A stretch of 43,938 nucleotides of DNA from Caldisphaera sp. (GCF_023256325.1 NZ_JAGDXI010000035.1:1-43938), one strand, 5' to 3'. Positions 19,761-28,358 are shown, numbered from the stretch's first letter. Notes: generated by a model from the sequence alone, not told the origin. Numbers and translations are program-made.

Positions 19761-20148
19761 TTTAAATCCCCTATTTTATGTCATATTAAACATTTTTATC
19801 TTTTCCATTAATTTCATGAAAGTTAATGGGTTTTTGTGAAATATAAAAAATTAAAAAGTTTTAATTAATTTAAATATTAACTAAATGATAATTCTAATTA
19901 CTATAATAATTTGATTCCTCATAAATAAGCTAATATATAGATTATATAAGTGAGGATCTTAATATATTTGCATATATTAATATCTTCTTAAACAATATTT
20001 AAATATATTATTTAAAAATAATAGCTAATAGTTCTGTTTATTTTAACTGATCGAAAGCTGAAGATAAATCTTATAATGTTTCATATATTCGTTACTACAC
20101 CTTATATTAATGTTAATTATACAGAGATATTTCTATTCTACATTAACA
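19761..20148. other. AT-rich intergenic region with a strong inverted repeat
   Basis: Nearly 390 bases without a credible gene. The left end carries the epimerase promoter (minus strand). The only clear structure is the inverted repeat at 19952-19987. I see no tRNA, no C/D box pair and no open reading frame with a ribosome site. Confidence 0.6.
19952..19987. repeat. Inverted repeat in an intergenic region
   Basis: Arms of about 16 bases: TTAATATAT (19959-19967) and ATATATTAA (19972-19980) are perfect around a TTGC loop, and the pairing continues after one mismatch with GAT/ATC and outward to GAG/TTC with one G-T pair. As RNA this gives a long hairpin; as DNA it could be a protein site. A TATA-like ATTATATAAG (19941-19950) lies directly to the left. 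Confidence 0.5.
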
Positions 20149-20233
20149 TGCGGAGGGTGGGGTTTGAACCCACGCAGGCCTACGCCAACGGGTTCTAGGC
20201 CCGTCCCCTTTGGCCAGGCTCGGGCACCTCCGC
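20149..20233 (-). tRNA. tRNA-Leu, anticodon UAG
   Basis: A complete class II tRNA of 85 bases. The acceptor stem is GCGGAGG/CCTCCGC, followed by discriminator A; no CCA is encoded. The D arm contains GAGCCTGGCCAAAGG, the anticodon stem is ACGGG/CCCGT with loop CCTAGAA (anticodon TAG), the long variable arm is GGC-GTAG-GCC, and the T arm is GTGGG-TTCAAAC-CCCAC. Base 33 is C instead of the near-universal U. A TATA-like stretch (TTATATTTAATCC, about 20257-20269) lies at the right distance upstream. No intron is visible. Confidence 0.97.
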
Positions 20234-20279
20234 TCATAATTAATGTTTATACAAAGGATTAAATATAATTTTTGCTCAA

Positions 20280-20570
20280 TTATTTGTTTATGGCAGAATT
20301 TTCAATTTTTCTTATATCTGTTAATATTTTAATTTTTTCAATTGCAATCCTAGATTTCGGAGTTAACATATAACGTAAAACATAAAGACCTGAAAGGGGG
20401 ATATAAATTGTTCTTGACTCATTAAATCCGCACAAATTACAATTTACTTGGTAGTTAATCTCTATATAAGGTTCATTGTCTTTCATAATAGGCCCATCTA
20501 TTTCATATTTGAAGTCCGCTGGTGCATTGCAATATGGGCAAATGCCTGGTTCTATTATCTTTTCTTTCAA
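20280..20570 (-). CDS. Small zinc-ribbon protein
   Basis: A 96-residue protein with two knuckles, CPYC at 11-14 and CNLC at about 44-47, spaced as in a zinc ribbon. The first half is the ribbon with acidic strands; the second half is a basic helix-rich tail (LRYMLTPKSRIAIEKIKIL). Such small archaeal ribbon proteins often bind nucleic acid or act as transcription or translation accessory factors, but the function here is unknown. The start is TTG at 20570, preceded five bases earlier by a run of six G. That G-run is one arm of a perfect 12-bp hairpin in the leader (20575-20624), so expression may be controlled by leader folding. Confidence 0.8.
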   Translation of the reverse strand: MKEKIIEPGICPYCNAPADFKYEIDGPIMKDNEPYIEINYQVNCNLCGFNESRTIYIPLSGLYVLRYMLTPKSRIAIEKIKILTDIRKIENSAINK

Positions 20571-20574
20571 AATC

Positions 20575-20624
20575 TACCCCCCTTAATCAATAATAATTGT
20601 GTATCCCAGGGTTTAAGGGGGGTA
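20575..20624 (-). promoter_or_regulatory. Leader hairpin sequestering the ribosome site of the zinc-ribbon gene
   Basis: On the minus strand the leader reads TACCCCCCTTAA (20624-20613), a 26-base loop, then TTAAGGGGGGTA (20586-20575): a perfect 12-bp inverted repeat. The second arm holds the G-run that serves as ribosome site for the TTG start at 20570. The TATA-like palindrome at 20645-20654 would start transcription near 20624, that is, exactly at the first arm. The RNA would begin with the C-rich arm and could close the ribosome site. A DNA operator is the alternative reading. Confidence 0.6.
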
Positions 20625-20644
20625 ATCCTATGCTTATTGCTAAG

Positions 20645-20654
20645 ATTATATAAT
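20645..20654 (-). promoter_or_regulatory. TATA box of the zinc-ribbon gene
   Basis: ATTATATAAT, a perfect palindrome centred about 25 bases upstream of the first arm of the leader hairpin. Because it is symmetric it could also be read in the other direction, but the divergent surface-protein gene starts more than 110 bases away. Confidence 0.45.
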
Positions 20655-20768
20655 GAAAAATTTAATATTGTTACTCATTATTAAGAAAATATATGCTGTA
20701 AATGTATACACTATAAAACTAAAAGTGTATTAATTAGATTTTTTACTTATCAAAAGAGTTGAATTAAA

Positions 20769-23700
20769 ATGAAAAGAAAAATTTTTAGGTCGCATATTAA
20801 ATTAAAGGTAATTATACCTATCTTTATAGTTTTACTTGCTCTACTTCTTTTATTTCCCATAAGGATTTCTAAGGCTAGTTCTAATCAAATTATATATGTT
20901 CCACAGCAATATTCAAGTTTACAAGATGCCATAAATGCAGCAACACCCGGAACAACAATCTACGTCTCCCAAGGATACCTCTATAATGGATCTATATTAA
21001 TTCAAAATAAGCAAGATTTGACAATTATTGGTCAAGGAAACGTTGTATTAAACTATGGTGGGTATGGAAATACAACAATAATAGATTCTTCTTACATAAC
21101 AATTGAAAACCTAAATATCAGTGGGGGTTTAGATATAAACAGTTCAAGTCAAATATCTTTGAAAAATGTAAATGTTTCAGGAATTATTTCGTTACCTAAC
21201 CAAGTTTTAGGAGATGACTTATTGGTATACGATGTTAATTCTTTATATATGCAAAATGTTATAGCTTATTGGACTATGCCTGGAATGACTTATACAACTT
21301 ACCAAGGAATCAACATTACTGATTCTTCAAACCTAACTTTAAATAATGTCATAAGCTATGCTTTGAGCGGTTACGGTGTTTATATAGATAACAGCAATGG
21401 CCTAACAATGCAAAACGACCTCTTTAATTCACCATCGAATGGAGGTATAGGAATTGGATTAGTAAATTTAACAAAGGCAGTTCTAACAGATGTAAATTCA
21501 AATCAAAGTTATCAGCTATACGTTTTAAATGTCAGCTCACTTAGCATTAATAGAATGGATTATTCTTCCAGCTACCAAACTGGTGGCGCAAACATAACAA
21601 ATGTAAATCAATTAACTATTAATGATGCGAATTTTAATGGATTAAGCATTTCACAAATTTTTAAAACAACTCTTAACAATGTATTAGATTTGGGAAGCCT
21701 TAGCATTAATGGAGTAGGAAGCCTTACATCTGCTATTCTTAATAGTGTTTCAGTATACCAATACGTAGATATTAGCAATTTATCAAGCATTTCTTTAAAT
21801 AACATAAAAGTATATAATACTAATTTCCAAACGAGTACTACATACGGTTTATATTTAACGAACTTCCAAAATTCGCAAATAACTGATTCAAACATATGGG
21901 GAGGAATGAATATAACGAATGGAAATTATTTAAACATAACTAACTCACTAATACCTTCCAATAACACATATGAATATTATAGTGATTATGTTTTATTTAA
22001 TAATATAAATACCATAGCATTAAGCAATGCTAGCCTAGGAGGCGATGGTGTTTTAGTCTCAAATGGAAATTCTTTAAGCTTAAATAATTTAAAAGGATTT
22101 TATTTGAATGGTTTTTCTATAAATAATTATAATTCTGTTGAATTTAATATAGTAAATGTTTCCACATCTTCATTTTCAATAAGCAACTTTACAAGTTTTT
22201 ATGCAATTAATTCGTATTTAAATAGCGAGCATGGAATGAATATAACTGGAAAAACAGGGTCGTCAATATTATTAAAGAACTTTAATTTAGAAGCAGATTA
22301 TGCACTACCATACACTGACGGAATTACCATATATAACGTTTATAACTTTACAGCAGTAAACTCTGTATTCTCATCTCACGATGGAATGGGAGGAGTAGGA
22401 ATTTATACCGATGGAATACCCTACATATACTTAAATAATGTTAAATCTGTTGGCTGGTTTGGCTATTATGGTGGAATGGGAATTTGGTTAGTAAATCCAA
22501 TAGATGCCACAATTGAAAACACTAATGTTACAGGTATAGATACTCAGACCTCATTTAGTTATGCGATGTTAGGACAAACCGGTATAATGATTACGGGTTC
22601 TTCTAAGTTAATTTTAACCAATTTGATTGTTAACTCTTTTAATGATGCAGTTAACATAACTGGGAATTCAAATGGAGTTACTTTGTCTAAGGTATCAACA
22701 AAATCATTTAACGTAGGTATATTTGTTGGCAATGCAAATACTTTGTCTCTTAATAGTATAAACGTTTATGTTTCATCACAATCGCCATCTTATGGAATAT
22801 ATTTAAATAACATTAATCAAGTAAACGTAAACCAAGTTAATTTAATCGGAAAGTCAAATCAAATAGAATACACGAATTTTGAAATAAATAATGGAAAAAG
22901 CCTAACGATAAGCTATTTAAACAGTAATACATCAGGCACAGGTCCTTATATTGGTTTAAATGTTTTCAACTATTCTACTCTGGCTTTATCAAATTCAAAC
23001 GTTTACGATGGCATATATTTAACGGATGTGCCATATATAACAATGAATAACATAAATGCTGGTCTCTCAACTTATTATGGAATAGCAATATATGCACTTT
23101 CAGTATTAAATGGTAAATTTAATTATATAAATGTTTTGAGAAATGCTATGATATCTAGCACTGGAATGGAATTAACTGGTATAAGAGGTAAGTCTGTTTT
23201 TTCATTAAATCAGATAAACTCGCAAAGTGATATATCTATTGATAAAGCATACAATGTTTCTGTAGCTAACACAAAAACTGATGGACTTTTCATTTCTAAT
23301 TCGTATGTTTCAAATGTTTATTTAGCTGACTCAAGTGGAGGTATATCTTTTAATGCCGTTAATTTAGTTTACTTAACACAATCATCTTCTGATGGTATTT
23401 CTGTATCGTATGCTAAAAATGCTTCTCTGAATAATTTAAATTCTATTGCAACAAATCAAAATAGCAATTCCAATGGTATTTCATTTTATAACGTTACATA
23501 TGCTAACTTAAACAATGCTAATTCATTAGGATGGAACGGATCATCAGGTGTTTATGCGTCATACGTTGCCTTCTTGAATTTGAATAACGTAGTATCAGGT
23601 GGAGGAACTGGTATTGATGTAAGCTATACTAACAACATTAACATTAAAAATGATAATGTTAAATATGGCGGAATAAATATTTTAGGATATCCATCGTCTA

Positions 23701-25457
23701 CAGTAACAATTGAAAATGTTTTTACAAATGGCGGAATAAGGATATTTAACTCCTATACATCAACGCTAACGAATATTAACGATGTAGGCAAGATAGAGGC
23801 AGACAATACAATATATTTAACCATGTCATCAATTAACATAGTTTCTAAAGGTCAAGGCATATCTATAAGCAATTCAAACAGTTCAAAATTATTTAATATA
23901 ACATCATTAAGTCAAGGGGGAATTTCTATAACAGGAAACAAAAATTCCATAATATCAATAAATGATGTGATATCTAAAGGTAACATGCCATACAATACTT
24001 ATGGACTCTCAGTTAATAACGGTGAAAGCCTATCTTTAAATAACTTCTTCTCATCTGAAGGAATTTCAATAAGTTCTATAAACTACATTAAAATTGAAAA
24101 CGTAATTTCAAATGTAAACAACGGGAATCAAGCAGACGTTTATGTAAATAATAACAATAATTTAAACGTATATAACCTAACCGAAAGCATTTATAATGGT
24201 ACTTTCCAAGGTATGAGCACAACTGGTCTTAACATAATTAACTTAAATCAAGGAAATGATAATCTGCTAGATGTAAAAATTAATGCATATTATAGTAACC
24301 CTAATGTTTCAACTAATGGAATTAGTATATCTAATGGAAATAGCATAAGTATTGAAAATTCATATATTAATTTGCCTCTGGTAAATGCAAGTTCATCTGG
24401 TTATGATATATATATTTCTTCTTCTAGAAGCAGTTCTTTAAGCAATTTAGTCTTAAATGGAGCGAATTCTATATCAATACATAACAGCAATACGACAATA
24501 AATGAAGTAAGCCTAACATACTCATATTCTGGAATTAATTTAGGCAATAGTAAATCCGCAATCATTTATTTGGTAAAATCAGTTGCTAATGGAAACACTT
24601 CAGGAGGAAGCATATTTGCAAACAACGTTTCTTCCCTAAAAATTTATGAAACCTTATCTATTGGGGGATTATATGGAATTGTAACTGTTAACGATAACCC
24701 GTTAATTTATAACAATACTGTAGAAAACTCAGTTGATGGTATTATGTCTGAATATAGTAAAAATACAACAATATTTGAAAATTATGTAGAAAATACAACA
24801 AGCGGTATAAATTCAGTTTATTCAACAAATGTGACAATATTTTCAAACGAAATTATAGGAAATAAATACGGTATAGGATTGATTGGTGTAAATCATGCCT
24901 ATGTTTATCTTAATTATTTTAATAACAGTAAAAATATTTATGTCAGTAATTCAAATGTTACATACAATACAGAAAGCAAGGTAAAATATACATTTAATGG
25001 AAACAGCTTCACAAACTATCTTGGCAATTACTGGTATGGCTATAAGGGAAGCGAAATAGATAGCGAAGGTATTGGATCTAAGCCTTATAATACTACTTTT
25101 GGACTGGATAACTACCCATTAACTTCAAACCCATCAAGCTATCAAGTAACAGGTATTTCAACAACTCAGGTTACAACTCCAACAATCACCGTAACAACCA
25201 GTATAACAAACACAACAACTACGAGTCCTACACAAACAACTACACCTATTTCAACAAGCTCAACGACTAGCTCTTATACATCAAGTTCAACACCTATTTC
25301 AACAAGCTCAACAAGTACCCAAACATCTAGTACTTCTAGTAGTAAGACATTAACCAGTAAAGCACCATCTTTTACAGGATCATTAACTGTTGGAGTTGTT
25401 ATAGCAATTGTCATTATAGCTGGAGCAGGGTTTATGATTTTAAAAAGGAAAAAATAA
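20769..25457 (+). CDS. Large beta-helix surface protein with Ser/Thr stalk and C-terminal anchor
   Basis: A 1562-residue secreted protein. Residues 12-33 form a signal/membrane segment with a likely cleavage after RISKA. IIYVPQQYSSLQDAINAATPG with the following GTTIYV and LTIIGQG strands is the classic N-terminal cap of a right-handed parallel beta-helix (pectate-lyase-like/NosD-like). Residues about 100-1450 are repeated short strands with Asn, Ser and Ile ladders (units such as LNNI, ITNGN, ISNSN). A Ser/Thr-rich stalk (about 1455-1530) precedes a final membrane helix (about 1537-1558) and KRKK. NxS/T sequons are dense, so it should be heavily N-glycosylated. No catalytic residues can be named. 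It may be a polysaccharide-binding or degrading enzyme, or structural. It resembles the 1115-residue protein at 38.8 kb. Confidence 0.88.
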   Translation: MKRKIFRSHIKLKVIIPIFIVLLALLLLFPIRISKASSNQIIYVPQQYSSLQDAINAATPGTTIYVSQGYLYNGSILIQNKQDLTIIGQGNVVLNYGGYGNTTIIDSSYITIENLNISGGLDINSSSQISLKNVNVSGIISLPNQVLGDDLLVYDVNSLYMQNVIAYWTMPGMTYTTYQGINITDSSNLTLNNVISYALSGYGVYIDNSNGLTMQNDLFNSPSNGGIGIGLVNLTKAVLTDVNSNQSYQLYVLNVSSLSINRMDYSSSYQTGGANITNVNQLTINDANFNGLSISQIFKTTLNNVLDLGSLSINGVGSLTSAILNSVSVYQYVDISNLSSISLNNIKVYNTNFQTSTTYGLYLTNFQNSQITDSNIWGGMNITNGNYLNITNSLIPSNNTYEYYSDYVLFNNINTIALSNASLGGDGVLVSNGNSLSLNNLKGFYLNGFSINNYNSVEFNIVNVSTSSFSISNFTSFYAINSYLNSEHGMNITGKTGSSILLKNFNLEADYALPYTDGITIYNVYNFTAVNSVFSSHDGMGGVGIYTDGIPYIYLNNVKSVGWFGYYGGMGIWLVNPIDATIENTNVTGIDTQTSFSYAMLGQTGIMITGSSKLILTNLIVNSFNDAVNITGNSNGVTLSKVSTKSFNVGIFVGNANTLSLNSINVYVSSQSPSYGIYLNNINQVNVNQVNLIGKSNQIEYTNFEINNGKSLTISYLNSNTSGTGPYIGLNVFNYSTLALSNSNVYDGIYLTDVPYITMNNINAGLSTYYGIAIYALSVLNGKFNYINVLRNAMISSTGMELTGIRGKSVFSLNQINSQSDISIDKAYNVSVANTKTDGLFISNSYVSNVYLADSSGGISFNAVNLVYLTQSSSDGISVSYAKNASLNNLNSIATNQNSNSNGISFYNVTYANLNNANSLGWNGSSGVYASYVAFLNLNNVVSGGGTGIDVSYTNNINIKNDNVKYGGINILGYPSSTVTIENVFTNGGIRIFNSYTSTLTNINDVGKIEADNTIYLTMSSINIVSKGQGISISNSNSSKLFNITSLSQGGISITGNKNSIISINDVISKGNMPYNTYGLSVNNGESLSLNNFFSSEGISISSINYIKIENVISNVNNGNQADVYVNNNNNLNVYNLTESIYNGTFQGMSTTGLNIINLNQGNDNLLDVKINAYYSNPNVSTNGISISNGNSISIENSYINLPLVNASSSGYDIYISSSRSSSLSNLVLNGANSISIHNSNTTINEVSLTYSYSGINLGNSKSAIIYLVKSVANGNTSGGSIFANNVSSLKIYETLSIGGLYGIVTVNDNPLIYNNTVENSVDGIMSEYSKNTTIFENYVENTTSGINSVYSTNVTIFSNEIIGNKYGIGLIGVNHAYVYLNYFNNSKNIYVSNSNVTYNTESKVKYTFNGNSFTNYLGNYWYGYKGSEIDSEGIGSKPYNTTFGLDNYPLTSNPSSYQVTGISTTQVTTPTITVTTSITNTTTTSPTQTTTPISTSSTTSSYTSSSTPISTSSTSTQTSSTSSSKTLTSKAPSFTGSLTVGVVIAIVIIAGAGFMILKRKK
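25242..25312 (+). repeat. Direct repeat in the Ser/Thr stalk coding region
   Basis: A 23-base sequence (ACACCTATTTCAACAAGCTC plus AAC) occurs at 25242-25264 and again at 25290-25312, a 48-base period (16 codons). It encodes TPISTSST-type stalk sequence and suggests growth of the stalk by local duplication. Confidence 0.8.
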
Positions 25458-25477
25458 ATTAAAAATATTATTTTTAT

Positions 25478-26284
25478 TTAAATTATTAATTCTTTTCCAA
25501 CACCAGCATCTTTAAATGAACTAGGGAAGCTCCTCTTCAGCAATGATATACCATCTATTCCAGTACAATGAGTACCTGCAACTATCTTAGGAGATTTTGT
25601 ATTCAAATATGAAACTATTGTATTCAATCTCTTATCATCAAATCCCATGAAGTGAAGTCCACCTATTATTCCTTTAAGTTTATTTTGCCCCGTTATCTTT
25701 AAACCATATTCGACTATATTTTCTATACCCGCATGACCACAACCTGTCAAAATCAAAAGACCATCTTTATCTATTATGTACAAAGCCATATCATCTGGTA
25801 TTTCATCTATTAGTCCTCCGGCATGGCTTGGACCCCAGTTTCTAGGTATATATCCTGATATGATTATATTTTCTTTCAATTTATATGGTGAATCGATAAG
25901 AATCAGTTCCGCATTTTTCTTTTCTAGGTCTTCTTTTGTAAAGTTAACTCCAACGTTTACTTCTCCTTTTTCATCCTTTGCCCTTGCAGGTGAAAAGAGA
26001 TTTTTATGTGCAATAATTTTTATAGGTCTTTCCCTTTCATTTAAAAACTTCATTAATCCTCCTGTATGGTCTAAATGCCTATGGCTCAACACCAAGTATT
26101 CAGGCTCATTAACATCAATATTAAGAGCCTTCATGTTGTTTAGCAAAACATTTCCGCTTAACCCTGTATCATACAATAACTTATAGTCATGCAAATATGC
26201 TGCAAAACCCCACTCGCTAAGCAATTTATCTCTTAATGAAGTTAACGAAGTCACATAATTATCAACTAAAATGGTAAGTTTCAT
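25478..26284 (-). CDS. MBL-fold metallohydrolase, COG1237-like
   Basis: A 268-residue metallo-beta-lactamase-fold protein. The metal-binding motif SHRHLDHTGG contains H68, H70, D72 and H73; further ligands are probably in GCGHAGIENIV (about 187-197) and GTHCTGI near the C-terminus. The motif order fits COG1237, some members of which are annotated as the dihydropterin-linked ribofuranosyl aminobenzene phosphate synthase of methanopterin synthesis; that role is only a possibility here. ATG at 26284 follows GGTGTAAGAG. It is convergent with the surface-protein gene (20 bases between stops, rich in T runs on both strands). Confidence 0.88.
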   Translation of the reverse strand: MKLTILVDNYVTSLTSLRDKLLSEWGFAAYLHDYKLLYDTGLSGNVLLNNMKALNIDVNEPEYLVLSHRHLDHTGGLMKFLNERERPIKIIAHKNLFSPARAKDEKGEVNVGVNFTKEDLEKKNAELILIDSPYKLKENIIISGYIPRNWGPSHAGGLIDEIPDDMALYIIDKDGLLILTGCGHAGIENIVEYGLKITGQNKLKGIIGGLHFMGFDDKRLNTIVSYLNTKSPKIVAGTHCTGIDGISLLKRSFPSSFKDAGVGKELII

Positions 26285-26338
26285 CTCTTACACCTATTTA
26301 AAAATAGATTTTAAACCTTAAATTTATTTAAAATTTTA

Positions 26339-27253
26339 TTACCTTTTCTCCTTTTTAACTATTTCATCTCCCTTCTTTGCAAATTCATTGTCTCTTTTCT
26401 CATATTCATAATATCCTATTAAATTGTAGAATTCCTCTCTGCTCATTATTTTATCTAAAATGAACTTCTGGGTTCCCTTATCTTTAATTTCAATTAATGT
26501 ATCTTTCATTGCTTTCATAGCGGCTCTGAAAATTGTTACAGGGAAGATAACTATTTTAAAACCGGCTTCTTTAAATTCTTGTACAGTTATGTAAGGTGTT
26601 TTTCCGAATTCTGTCATATTAGCTAGTAAAGGTGCCTTGACTTCTTTGGCAAATAATTTGAATTCTTCTAAATTAGTCAATGCCTCTGGAAAAATTACAT
26701 CAGCCCCTGCCTCTAAGTAAAGTTTTGCCCTTTCTATGGCTGCCTCAATACCTTCAGTTGCCCTTGCATCAGTTCTAGCAACAATTAACATGTCTCTTCT
26801 TGCTTCATTTGCAGCAACAATTTTCTTTACCATGTCTTCTGGAGAAATCGTTTTCTTTCCTGATAGATGACCGCATTTTTTAGGCATGTCTTGATCTTCG
26901 ATTTGTATAGCAGCAGCCCCTGCCTCTTCTAACTCCTTTACTGTTCTATAAACGTTTAATGACTCTCCGAACCCAGTATCCGAATCAACAATTAAAGGTA
27001 TATTTATAACATTAGTTATCTTTCTTGTTGAATCATATAGTTCTGTAAAAGTTATTAAACCAAGGTCAGGCATTGCAAGACTTCCTGTTAACGCTGCACC
27101 AGATAAATAAGCAGATTTAAATCCCATGCTTTCGACTAGTAATGCAGAAGCAGGATCAAAAACACCAGGAGTTATTAATATATCTTCCTTTTTCAATAAT
27201 TCCCTTAGTTTCTCTCCAGGAGTTTCAAGCTTTCTTTTAAATAAAAACGCCAT
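26339..27253 (-). CDS. prpB: Isocitrate lyase/PEP mutase family enzyme, probable methylisocitrate lyase
   Basis: A 304-residue TIM-barrel lyase. Metal-binding D90 and D92 lie in IVDSDTGFG; the catalytic loop KKCGHLSGK has C127 (125-133), the form found in 2-methylisocitrate lyases; the RTDARA and NMTEFGKTP motifs complete the site. The enzyme would split 2-methylisocitrate into pyruvate and succinate in propionate breakdown; related lyases for oxaloacetate or other C-C bonds share the fold, so the substrate is inferred from the loop. The partner genes (methylcitrate synthase and dehydratase) are not in this window. ATG at 27253 has GGTGAGC upstream. It is divergent from the microprotein gene. 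Confidence 0.88.
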   Translation of the reverse strand: MAFLFKRKLETPGEKLRELLKKEDILITPGVFDPASALLVESMGFKSAYLSGAALTGSLAMPDLGLITFTELYDSTRKITNVINIPLIVDSDTGFGESLNVYRTVKELEEAGAAAIQIEDQDMPKKCGHLSGKKTISPEDMVKKIVAANEARRDMLIVARTDARATEGIEAAIERAKLYLEAGADVIFPEALTNLEEFKLFAKEVKAPLLANMTEFGKTPYITVQEFKEAGFKIVIFPVTIFRAAMKAMKDTLIEIKDKGTQKFILDKIMSREEFYNLIGYYEYEKRDNEFAKKGDEIVKKEKR

Positions 27254-27354
27254 CTAAGCTCACCAATTAATTAATTGAACTTAAATTAATAAGCATTATT
27301 GAATAAAAATAAAGCTTAAATTCATTAAATACTCAATTATAATTGGTGATATAT

Positions 27355-27429
27355 ATGGGAGGAAGACAAAAAACAACTCTATTTTCAACGAGCAAGAGGG
27401 AGGAAGAAAACAAAGGTAAAAAGAAGTGA
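27355..27429 (+). CDS. Basic 24-residue microprotein coupled to the SPOUT methyltransferase gene
   Basis: ATG at 27355 opens a 24-codon frame that reads MGGRQKTTLFSTSKREEENK and ends GKKK. It has a near-ideal archaeal ribosome site (GGTGAT at 27345-27350, four bases before the ATG) and an upstream TTAAATA box. Its stop TGA (27427-27429) overlaps the GTG start of the methyltransferase gene (27426-27428) in a four-base GTGA, a typical coupling arrangement. Ten of 24 residues are Lys or Arg, which fits an RNA-binding or ribosome-associated peptide. It could also be only a leader peptide that drives translation of the downstream gene. I do not recognise it as a known family. Confidence 0.6.
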   Translation: MGGRQKTTLFSTSKREEENKGKKK

Positions 27430-28274
27430 GCTGTAATAATTTCCCTCCTTTGCGGAGATATAAAAAACTCATTGTTTTATTACCTCCAAGCATTTTATCA
27501 GTCGAGGATAGTTTAATCGATAAAACAAACAAAGCAGGTTTTATTTCCAGGATCTTATCAATATTCAGAGTTGATGAAGTAATCCTATACAAGGATGAGG
27601 AAACAAGAGATTTTGATGAGAAAATGCTTAACTTAATACTAAATTACCAAGTTATACCTCCACATATAAAGAAGAAGGTGATAAAAAAAAGCAAGATATT
27701 AAAATATGCAGGTATTTTGCCCCCACTAAGGTTAGTTAACCATGATCCTCCAAAAAAAGCTGAAGTAGGAAAAATATTGGACGGCTATATTGAGAAATGC
27801 GATAAAGATGATTGTCTGATTTACCTAGGATTGTTAGGAAAAGGGGTTTTAGATAGGAAAAAACTTAATAATAGCGATAAAAACAGTAAAATCATTACAG
27901 TTAAAATAAAATCAACTAATGGAAAAATTTTACTTGAAAAAGCTTCATGGGGAAACCTCTATACTGGATATAAAGTATCAAAAACAAATGAACTAAAGAA
28001 GGAAATAAATAAGCTAAAAAATGATAAGAATTTAATAATAGGAACAAGCAAATTAGGAGATTGTTTTGATAAAAAAATTCAAGATAATTTAAAGAATGAT
28101 ATTGATAAAAGTAATGGTATAGCCCTTATTTTTGGTGGACCTCATGCTGAGCTATATCAACAAAGAGAAGAATTTGATTACATTTTAAATACAGTTTTGA
28201 ATCAAGGAACTTTAACTGTTAGAACTGAAGAAGCATTAGCTATAACACTTTCTTTATTTAATTACCTTGTATGA
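27426..28274 (+). CDS. SPOUT-family RNA methyltransferase, COG2106-like
   Basis: A 282-residue protein of the trefoil-knot SPOUT superfamily. The N-terminal VLLPPSILSV and LSIFRVDEVILY, the YAGILPPLRLVNHD segment, an inserted OB-like domain of about 90 residues (110-195), and the C-terminal knot region ALIFGGPHAELY with the final TVRTEEALAITLSLFNYL match the archaeal group that in many crenarchaea lies next to the ribosomal protein L3 gene. Relatives methylate rRNA uridine N3; that is the best guess. The start is GTG and overlaps the microprotein stop. No ribosomal protein genes are adjacent here. A GTTAAC hairpin immediately follows the stop. Confidence 0.85.
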   Translation: MSCNNFPPLRRYKKLIVLLPPSILSVEDSLIDKTNKAGFISRILSIFRVDEVILYKDEETRDFDEKMLNLILNYQVIPPHIKKKVIKKSKILKYAGILPPLRLVNHDPPKKAEVGKILDGYIEKCDKDDCLIYLGLLGKGVLDRKKLNNSDKNSKIITVKIKSTNGKILLEKASWGNLYTGYKVSKTNELKKEINKLKNDKNLIIGTSKLGDCFDKKIQDNLKNDIDKSNGIALIFGGPHAELYQQREEFDYILNTVLNQGTLTVRTEEALAITLSLFNYLV

Positions 28275-28275
28275 C

Positions 28276-28301
28276 AATTGTTAACCCCCCAGTTAACAAT
28301 T
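28276..28301. repeat. Perfect inverted repeat after the SPOUT gene
   Basis: AATTGTTAAC, loop CCCCCA, GTTAACAATT: a perfect 10-bp stem starting one base after the TGA stop. It could stabilise the mRNA 3' end, act in termination, or be an operator for the DUF3782 gene about 85 bases downstream. It is not followed by the T-run typical of archaeal terminators. Confidence 0.55.
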
Positions 28302-28344
28302 ATCTAAACTTATGCTTAACGTAATCTTAAAGAAGAAAAATATA

Positions 28345-28358
28345 AGGTTTAAAAACCT
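28345..28358 (+). promoter_or_regulatory. Palindromic TATA element of the DUF3782 gene
   Basis: AGGTTTAAAAACCT is a perfect 6+2+6 inverted repeat that includes the TTTAAAA core. It lies about 35 bases before the GTG start, which fits a message with a short leader (GAAAGGTAAC as ribosome site). The symmetry allows a repressor site overlapping the TATA box. Confidence 0.45.

Noticed and set aside
19761-20148. A CRISPR leader or replication origin in the AT-rich gap.
   Set aside because: No regularly spaced repeats, no origin-binding-box series and no cdc6/orc gene nearby.
25776-26186. A plus-strand frame of 136 codons inside the MBL-fold hydrolase gene.
   Set aside because: The minus strand encodes all metal-binding motifs of the hydrolase; the plus frame has no ribosome site or recognisable motif.
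27296-27592. A minus-strand reading frame of 98 codons opposite the microprotein and SPOUT gene.
   Set aside because: It has no ribosome site, crosses the divergent promoter region, and the plus strand has two well-supported starts there.
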